From positions 1-59,551 of the forward strand of contig NZ_SMKA01000022.1 of the NCBI RefSeq assembly GCF_004348455.1: a DNA stretch of 59,551 nt. Direction: 5' to 3'. The stretch is from Kribbella albertanoniae. GTDB lineage: Bacteria; Actinomycetota; Actinomycetes; Propionibacteriales; Kribbellaceae. This document shows positions 55,663 through 59,551 of this stretch, one piece after another. The position numbers were made by a program, and so were the translations under genes. The stretch's first letter is position 1. The number at the start of each line of letters is the position of its first letter. A model generated the notes under the pieces. That model was not told the DNA's origin, searched no databases, and saw only the letters and a program-made list of their open reading frames with translations.

Positions 55663-55956
55663 ATGACCCAAGCAGGCTGGCGGTTTGTGGCCCCGGACGA
55701 TTTCGATGATTTCGACTGGGCCGAGGTGACGGACCGTGGCGTGCTGGGTGGCCGACTGGTGCACGGCGACCGGGAGTTCCCGGTCGTCGTGTACGACCCG
55801 GTGCGGATCGGCCAGGACGCCGAGCGCGGGACCGAAGGCGGTGTGGTCCTGTACGAGGCCAACGTCATCATGGTCGAGCACCTCACCCGGGAAACCGCCG
55901 AGGCGGCTGTGGCCCGCCTCGCGAAGGCCGGGTCGTTCGACTGGCTACTGGGTTAG
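55663..55956 (+). CDS. Candidate immunity protein for the RHS toxin
   Basis: A 97-residue acidic cytosolic protein, 8 bp after the RHS stop with TAGGAGA before its ATG. It starts AGWRFVAPDDFDDFDWAEV and has alternating beta/alpha pattern (RLVHGDREFPVVVYDP, GVVLYEANVIMVEHLTRETAEAAVARL). Small acidic proteins directly after polymorphic toxins are usually cognate immunity proteins; no family is recognised. Its 3' end overlaps the convergent transporter gene by 12 bp. Confidence 0.7.
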   Translation: MTQAGWRFVAPDDFDDFDWAEVTDRGVLGGRLVHGDREFPVVVYDPVRIGQDAERGTEGGVVLYEANVIMVEHLTRETAEAAVARLAKAGSFDWLLG

Positions 55957-56829
55957 GGCCTGGGCTTTCGCCGTACGGCGGCTGAGCAGGTAGGCGACCA
56001 GTGCGGTCGGGAAGAACATCACGATGCCGTAGACAGCAACCGGTGTTGCCATCTCGCTGTTGTTGAGCAGCGAGGGGCTGAGAGCAATGGTGAGTGCCAG
56101 GGTGGCGTTGTGGATGCCGATCTCCATCGAGCACGCGATGGCCTGGCGCTCACCGAGCCGGGCGGCCCGCGGTAGGGCGTACCCGAGGGCGAGGCTGATG
56201 ATGTTGAGCAGCAGCGCGATCAGGCCGACCGCGGCCAGGTAGTCGAGGAAGTTGTCGCGCTCGGTGTAGATCGCCGCGAAGATCACCAGCGCGAGCACCA
56301 GCGCGGAACCGATCTTGACCGGACGCTCCATCCGGTCCGCGAAGCCGGGCTTGCGGTTCCGGACCAGCATGCCGAGGGCGACCGGCACGAGCACGATCGC
56401 GAACACCTGCAGCATCTTCGCCGGCTGCAACCCGAGCTGCCCGGACCCGTCCATGAAGTGCGCCACCGACAGGTTCACCACGATCGGCAGCGTGATCACC
56501 GCGAGCACCGAGTTGACCGCGGTCAGCGTCACGTTGAGCGCGACATCGCCCCCGGCCAGATGGCTGAACAGATTGGCCGTCGTACCGCCGGGCGAGGCGA
56601 CCAGCAACATCATCCCCACCGCCAATGCCGGCGCCAGCCCGAACACCTCCACCAGCCCCAGGCAGATCACCGGCAACAGGACAACTTGAGTGCCGAGCGC
56701 AACCAGTACGGCCTTCGGCATCCGCGCCACCCGCGCGAAGTCCCCGGTGGTCAGGCTCAACCCCAGCCCGAACATGATGATCGCCAACGCGATCGGCAAC
56801 AGCACCGAAGTAAGCACAGAATCCGTCAT
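55945..56829 (-). CDS. Bile acid:sodium symporter (BASS) family transporter
   Basis: A 294-residue membrane protein with nine or ten helices. ATG 56829 has GGGAG 7 nt upstream; the longer frame upstream lacks hydrophobic character. Family hallmarks are IIMFGLGLSLTTGDF, MLLVASPGGTTANLFSHLAGGDVALNV, VLVPVALGMLVRN and ACSMEIGIHNATLALTIA with the conserved E-x-G-x-x-N-x-x-L-A sodium-site pattern. The organic anion carried is unknown. A possible SD-masking hairpin (56837-56869) lies in the leader. Confidence 0.87.
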   Translation of the reverse strand: MTDSVLTSVLLPIALAIIMFGLGLSLTTGDFARVARMPKAVLVALGTQVVLLPVICLGLVEVFGLAPALAVGMMLLVASPGGTTANLFSHLAGGDVALNVTLTAVNSVLAVITLPIVVNLSVAHFMDGSGQLGLQPAKMLQVFAIVLVPVALGMLVRNRKPGFADRMERPVKIGSALVLALVIFAAIYTERDNFLDYLAAVGLIALLLNIISLALGYALPRAARLGERQAIACSMEIGIHNATLALTIALSPSLLNNSEMATPVAVYGIVMFFPTALVAYLLSRRTAKAQALTQ

Positions 56830-56836
56830 GGCGTGA

Positions 56837-56869
56837 GCTCCCGTTCCTGAACCGGCGACAGCCGGGAGC
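56837..56869 (-). promoter_or_regulatory. Leader hairpin that could mask the BASS ribosome-binding site
   Basis: GCTCCCG (56837-56843) and CGGGAGC (56863-56869) can pair; the first arm contains the SD complement GGGAGC of the transporter mRNA. A 7-bp stem with a 19-nt loop is modest, so regulation by this structure is speculative. Confidence 0.3.
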
Positions 56870-56937
56870 CCAGGTTCCCCCACCCGAGCCGTCCCGTCCA
56901 GACGCCGCGACGGCTGAGCGCACTGGCCGAGCACCCT

Positions 56938-56963
56938 GGCTGGGCGCACCAACGCGCCCAGCC
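56938..56963 (-). terminator. Terminator after second I36-like gene
   Basis: Perfect 10-bp stem GGCTGGGCGC / GCGCCCAGCC with loop ACCAAC, 34 nt beyond the stop codon of the I36-like gene. Confidence 0.7.
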
Positions 56964-56997
56964 GGTGCGGCCGGGCGCGTCGGTGTTCAGCTGTGGC

Positions 56998-57321
56998 TCA
57001 GTAGCCGATGCTCCAGAAGAGGTTGACGCCCGCGCCTTGCCCGGAGCCGATCTGGACGCTGCGGCCCGTGCAGTTGGTGCCGGAGTAGGCGGTCTGGCGG
57101 ATTCCGGACAGGTTCCGGACATAGTCGAACGTGTGAGAGACGAAGTGACACTGACCCGGGTACATCGGGCCGTTCTTGGAGACGAGTGCACCCTGGTAGT
57201 ACGTGCAGACCTCGCCGCTGTAGCACGGCGGGTCGGCGGCCGCCGGTCCCGCGGTAGCGCCCAGCAGCGCCGTCGCGCCGATGATGACCGCGGTGACCGT
57301 ACGGGCGATGTTCTTCTTCAT
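56998..57321 (-). CDS. Second secreted I36-family peptide
   Basis: A 107-residue exported protein. The signal peptide (MKKNIARTVTAVIIGATALLGATAGPAAA-DPP) is followed by a domain with four Cys: CYSGEVCTYYQG, GQCHFVSHTFDYVRNLSGIRQTAYSGTNCTG and a C-terminal GAGVNLFWSIGY. The layout is that of I36-family inhibitors and resembles the gene at 42294, though the two are not close copies. AAGGGGAACGAT precedes the ATG. Confidence 0.78.
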   Translation of the reverse strand: MKKNIARTVTAVIIGATALLGATAGPAAADPPCYSGEVCTYYQGALVSKNGPMYPGQCHFVSHTFDYVRNLSGIRQTAYSGTNCTGRSVQIGSGQGAGVNLFWSIGY

Positions 57322-57351
57322 ATCGTTCCCCTTCGAGCTGGCGTCCATTGC

Positions 57352-57364
57352 CCCGAAAACGTAG
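57352..57364 (-). promoter_or_regulatory. Motif shared with first I36 gene
   Basis: CTACGTTTTCGGG on the minus strand, 30 bp before the start of the I36-like gene, matching 12 of 13 bases of CTACGTTTCCGGG at 42224-42236. Confidence 0.3.
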
Positions 57365-57471
57365 GCGGTGCCGGAGCGGCATTCGAGGGTTTCGACCTGT
57401 GCCGTAAGGGCCGGAGGTTGGCCCCGTCGGTGTGTTACCCAGCCAACCGGAGTCGTTGCTTCACGCAACCA

Positions 57472-58176
57472 TCACCACCCGCGCGTCTGCCAGGTTTCGA
57501 CGTACGGGAGTTCGGTTCCGACTGTGGTGTCGGGGCCGTGGCCGGGGTGGATGGTGGTTTCGGGTGGATGGGTGAGGAGGGTGCGGACCGACTGCATGAT
57601 GGCGGGGAAGTCGGTCAGGGGGTAGTCGGGGCTGGTCAGGCCGGGACCGCCGGGGAAGAGGGTGTCGCCGGTGAAGAGGTGGCCGTCGGCGTACAGGGAG
57701 AGGCTGCCGGGGGAGTGGCCTGGGGTCGGGATGATCTGGACGTCGAGTGGGCCGAGCGAGATTGTGGTGGGCGTGGTGATCTCTTGGTCGAGGTGGCCGT
57801 CCCAGAGTGGGATGCCGGGGGTTGGGCGTGGGGCTTGGCCGTTGGCGACGAGGCCGGCGGTGGCGGTGCCGGCATCCAGGTAACCGTGCCGCTTCAGGTG
57901 GTCCAGCTCGGCGGCCCAGACCTCGCGTTCGGCGGGGTGGCCGATGATCGGAGCGTTGAGCGATTCGGCAAGGGCGGTCAGAGCCAGCACGTGGTCGGCG
58001 TGCGCGTGCGTGAGCAGCACACCGACGACCTCGTACGACGCCGCAGCCGCGGCCAGGTAGTCCGGGTCGTCACCGGGGTCGACGATCAACGCTGGTGGTC
58101 GGCCCGGAAGGTCTGGCGCGATGATCCAGCAGTTCGTGTCGAGGTACCCGACCACCAACCGTTCGAGCCGGATCAC
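57472..58176 (-). CDS. MBL-fold metallo-hydrolase (glyoxalase II-like)
   Basis: A 234-residue metallo-beta-lactamase-fold hydrolase. Metal-binding motifs are THAHADH, PTPGHSPGS, FTGDTLFPGG and HPGHGPDT. GTG 58176 overlaps the DsbA-like stop by 4 bp. It belongs to the glyoxalase II/YcbL-type group that hydrolyses thioesters of small thiols; mycothiol-linked substrates are plausible in an actinomycete. Last gene of a three-gene coupled operon. Confidence 0.88.
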   Translation of the reverse strand: MIRLERLVVGYLDTNCWIIAPDLPGRPPALIVDPGDDPDYLAAAAASYEVVGVLLTHAHADHVLALTALAESLNAPIIGHPAEREVWAAELDHLKRHGYLDAGTATAGLVANGQAPRPTPGIPLWDGHLDQEITTPTTISLGPLDVQIIPTPGHSPGSLSLYADGHLFTGDTLFPGGPGLTSPDYPLTDFPAIMQSVRTLLTHPPETTIHPGHGPDTTVGTELPYVETWQTRGW

Positions 58177-58820
58177 GAGGCCTGCTTGAGAAGTCGCTCG
58201 GCCCATCCCGGGTCGGTGTTCGCGGCGATCGGGTAGCCCGCGGCGAATGGGCCTTCCCAGCGGACGCTGATCCCCGGGTTGTGAACGCTGGAACCATCAG
58301 GCAGGACGAACTGCGGGCTGCCCTGGATCGCATCGGTGACTGCAACTGCGTGGTCGGCCATCATGATCGACCGGGCCCGGCCGTCGTCGAGAGCAGCAGC
58401 CAAGGCGATGGCGTCGATACCGGTCTCGGTGGCCACATCGAGGATCACTTGCCGATGCGCGATCGACCGGGATTCGAACCAGAACGCCTTGCGTAGCGCG
58501 TGATCCAGCTCCTCGGACTCCTTCGCTCCCTGCTCCTTGGCCGCATGTACGGCCTCGGCCGCGAGCAACACCGTCGACGGGTAAGCCCAGTCCGGCTGCG
58601 ACCACAACCGGAAGCCGGCGGCCGGTTCCAACTGCCCCAGACCAACCGCCTCGCTGTCCGTCCCGGGGCGGGGGTGCGGCCCGTTGAACAGCTCGAGCGC
58701 GAACGTGTGATGGTCCAGCACCACGTCAACCCCGAGCTGCTCCCGCGCCACCCGGAGCCGATGGATCGCCACATGAGCGAACGGGCACAACAAATCCGAC
58801 CAGACCTGGATCGCGTTCAC
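58173..58820 (-). CDS. DsbA-family (kappa-GST-like) oxidoreductase with CPFA
   Basis: A 215-residue FrnE/DsbA-type thioredoxin-fold protein. GTG 58820 overlaps the preceding stop by 4 bp. The active site WSDLLCPFAHV has only the first Cys (Cys12); the resolving Cys of CxxC is Ala15. The C-terminal half keeps the cis-Pro region GSPQFVLPDG. A single Cys is expected of thiol transferases or isomerases acting with a small thiol, such as mycothiol, not of a disulfide oxidase. Partner MBL hydrolase downstream supports a thiol-detoxification role (inference). Confidence 0.82.
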   Translation of the reverse strand: MNAIQVWSDLLCPFAHVAIHRLRVAREQLGVDVVLDHHTFALELFNGPHPRPGTDSEAVGLGQLEPAAGFRLWSQPDWAYPSTVLLAAEAVHAAKEQGAKESEELDHALRKAFWFESRSIAHRQVILDVATETGIDAIALAAALDDGRARSIMMADHAVAVTDAIQGSPQFVLPDGSSVHNPGISVRWEGPFAAGYPIAANTDPGWAERLLKQAS

Positions 58821-59296
58821 TCGCCCTCCTCATGGTCAGTCCCCGGAGGGTTGCTGCTGAAATGCTCGGGCCGGACGAAGACCGCCGTACGACGGTCTTC
58901 AGCCATCGCCCGGTCGTATTCATCCAGATCCGGATGCTCCCCACCAGCCGCGTGGTAGATGTCGCGCAACACCACCCGCAGCGCCTCCGCATCGAGCCCC
59001 GGCAGTTCGTCATCCGGCCCGGCCAGCTCGACTGGCCCGGTCACCCCGGTCCAATCCCACCCAGCCCGAAACACCAGCGTGGCCCGCGGATTCCGCCGCA
59101 GATTGGCCAACTTCGCAGTCCGCCCACGCGCAACGAACGCCACCACCGGCTCCCCGGTCAACGGATGATCCACCACCCCGGCATTCACCACCGAAGCCGC
59201 CGGCTCGCCCGACCGCCGCTGCGTCACCAGCACCGCCAGCCAAAAGTCCTGCCGCCCAAGCGCCCGAACCCGCTCAAGTCCCGCCCGAATATCCAT
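58817..59296 (-). CDS. Pyridoxamine-5'-phosphate-oxidase-fold, probably F420-dependent protein
   Basis: A 159-residue split-barrel flavin-binding protein: FWLAVLVTQRRSGEPAASVVNAGVVDHP, VVAFVARGRTAKLANLRRNPRATLVFRAGWDWTGVTGPVEL and the C-terminal HPDLDEYDRAMAEDRRTAVFVRPEHF. Members are F420-dependent biliverdin or nitro reductases or FMN proteins; the cofactor is not proven. First gene of the operon, with its stop overlapping the next GTG. Confidence 0.82.
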   Translation of the reverse strand: MDIRAGLERVRALGRQDFWLAVLVTQRRSGEPAASVVNAGVVDHPLTGEPVVAFVARGRTAKLANLRRNPRATLVFRAGWDWTGVTGPVELAGPDDELPGLDAEALRVVLRDIYHAAGGEHPDLDEYDRAMAEDRRTAVFVRPEHFSSNPPGTDHEEGE

Positions 59297-59424
59297 ACCC
59301 AGACCTTAACGGACCGCAGTCCGCTTTCTCAAGACCCGCACGCCTACCCGTGCGACCGTCCACTCGGACGCAGCCGCCCGCGGCACCGCACACCCACCGA
59401 TCCACGGAGTCCCACTGCCAAATA
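59297..59424. other. Intergenic region before IS element
   Basis: Contains an imperfect inverted repeat CGGAC-CGCA-GTCCG (59310-59323) 14 bp before the PPOX-like gene start, which could be an operator. No coding frame is supported. Confidence 0.4.
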
Positions 59425-59551
59425 GAGGCTGTTGCAGAATCGGCGTGGCTGGTGCGTATAACCCGGTAGGTGTTCGATTATTGGGTGTGGCGAATGGGTA
59501 TCGGCCGGTTGATCGTGGTCAGGGTTTCTTGTTGCCGCCGGACATGTCTGA
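59425..59551 (+). mobile_element. Left end of an IS1182-like insertion sequence (cut by window end)
   Basis: GAGGCTGTTGCAGAATCG (from 59425) resembles the terminal sequence of IS1182/IS5-type elements. From GTG 59487 the frame reads NGYRPVDRGQGFLLPPDMS, the N-terminus of IS1182-family DDE transposases (YRPVDRxQxFLLPPDM). Only about 21 codons are inside the window, so intactness cannot be judged. Confidence 0.7.

Noticed and set aside
57420..57472. Terminator after the MBL gene
   Set aside because: Only 5- and 7-bp stems (GTTGC/GCAAC and GGTTGGC/GCCAACC) can form, too weak to call.

Overview
The window is high-GC, GTG-rich actinobacterial DNA with tightly overlapping genes. Its content is a cellulose system under a CebR/CelR-type repressor, F420-type and possibly mycothiol-linked enzymes, many secreted CBM2 proteins and I36-type secreted peptides. 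This fits a soil actinomycete of the Kribbella/Nocardioidales-Streptomyces kind. The genus is an inference from gene content; nothing here proves it.

Layout. 1-5.4 kb: a secreted GH3 glycosidase and a convergent secreted PL11 rhamnogalacturonan lyase, each with a LacI-type operator at its promoter. 5.4-7 kb: small proteins and an LLM-class flavin (F420) oxidoreductase. 7-10.4 kb: a likely operon of cytochrome P450, VOC protein, DUF6766-like membrane protein and topoisomerase IB. 10.5-16 kb: an operon of a STAS-like protein, a ThDP enzyme of the pyruvate oxidase type, phosphoketolase and a short acetate kinase, which together make an acetyl-phosphate/acetate branch. 16.3-20.1 kb: a compact cassette of a 63-residue Cys-rich peptide, a MauE-like membrane protein, a MauD/TlpA-like thioredoxin, an ABC exporter and a divergent S26 signal peptidase. 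I regard this cassette as the most likely undescribed system: a disulfide-rich secreted peptide with its own oxidation, export and processing machinery.

20.2-36.3 kb is a cellulose-use island: GH6-FN3-CBM2, a LacI regulator, a LacI-sensor/PAS/degenerate-GGDEF protein, GH6-CBM2, CBM2-GH48, and the operon cebE-cebF-cebG-bglC-cebR, whose genes overlap by 4 bp at every junction. Perfect TGGGAGCGCTCCCA operators sit before GH48 and cebE. A second palindromic motif (core AAACGTTT) is shared by the two GH6 control regions. 36.3-41.1 kb: an array of four 45-bp hairpin repeats, then a YtfQRT/YjfF-type sugar ABC operon with TGTTAGCGCTAACA-like operators.

41-45 kb: a winged-helix regulator, small secreted proteins (I36 inhibitor, lipoprotein, peptidoglycan-binding protein) and a hypothetical gene. 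45.1-56 kb: two giant divergent secreted proteins, one DNRLRE/FG-GAP/ricin-type and one 2,100-residue RHS polymorphic toxin with an unrecognised C-terminal toxin and a likely immunity gene. 56-59.3 kb: a bile-acid:sodium-symporter-family transporter, a second I36 protein, and a DsbA-like/MBL/PPOX-like operon. The window ends inside an IS1182-like element. No tRNA, rRNA or CRISPR was seen.
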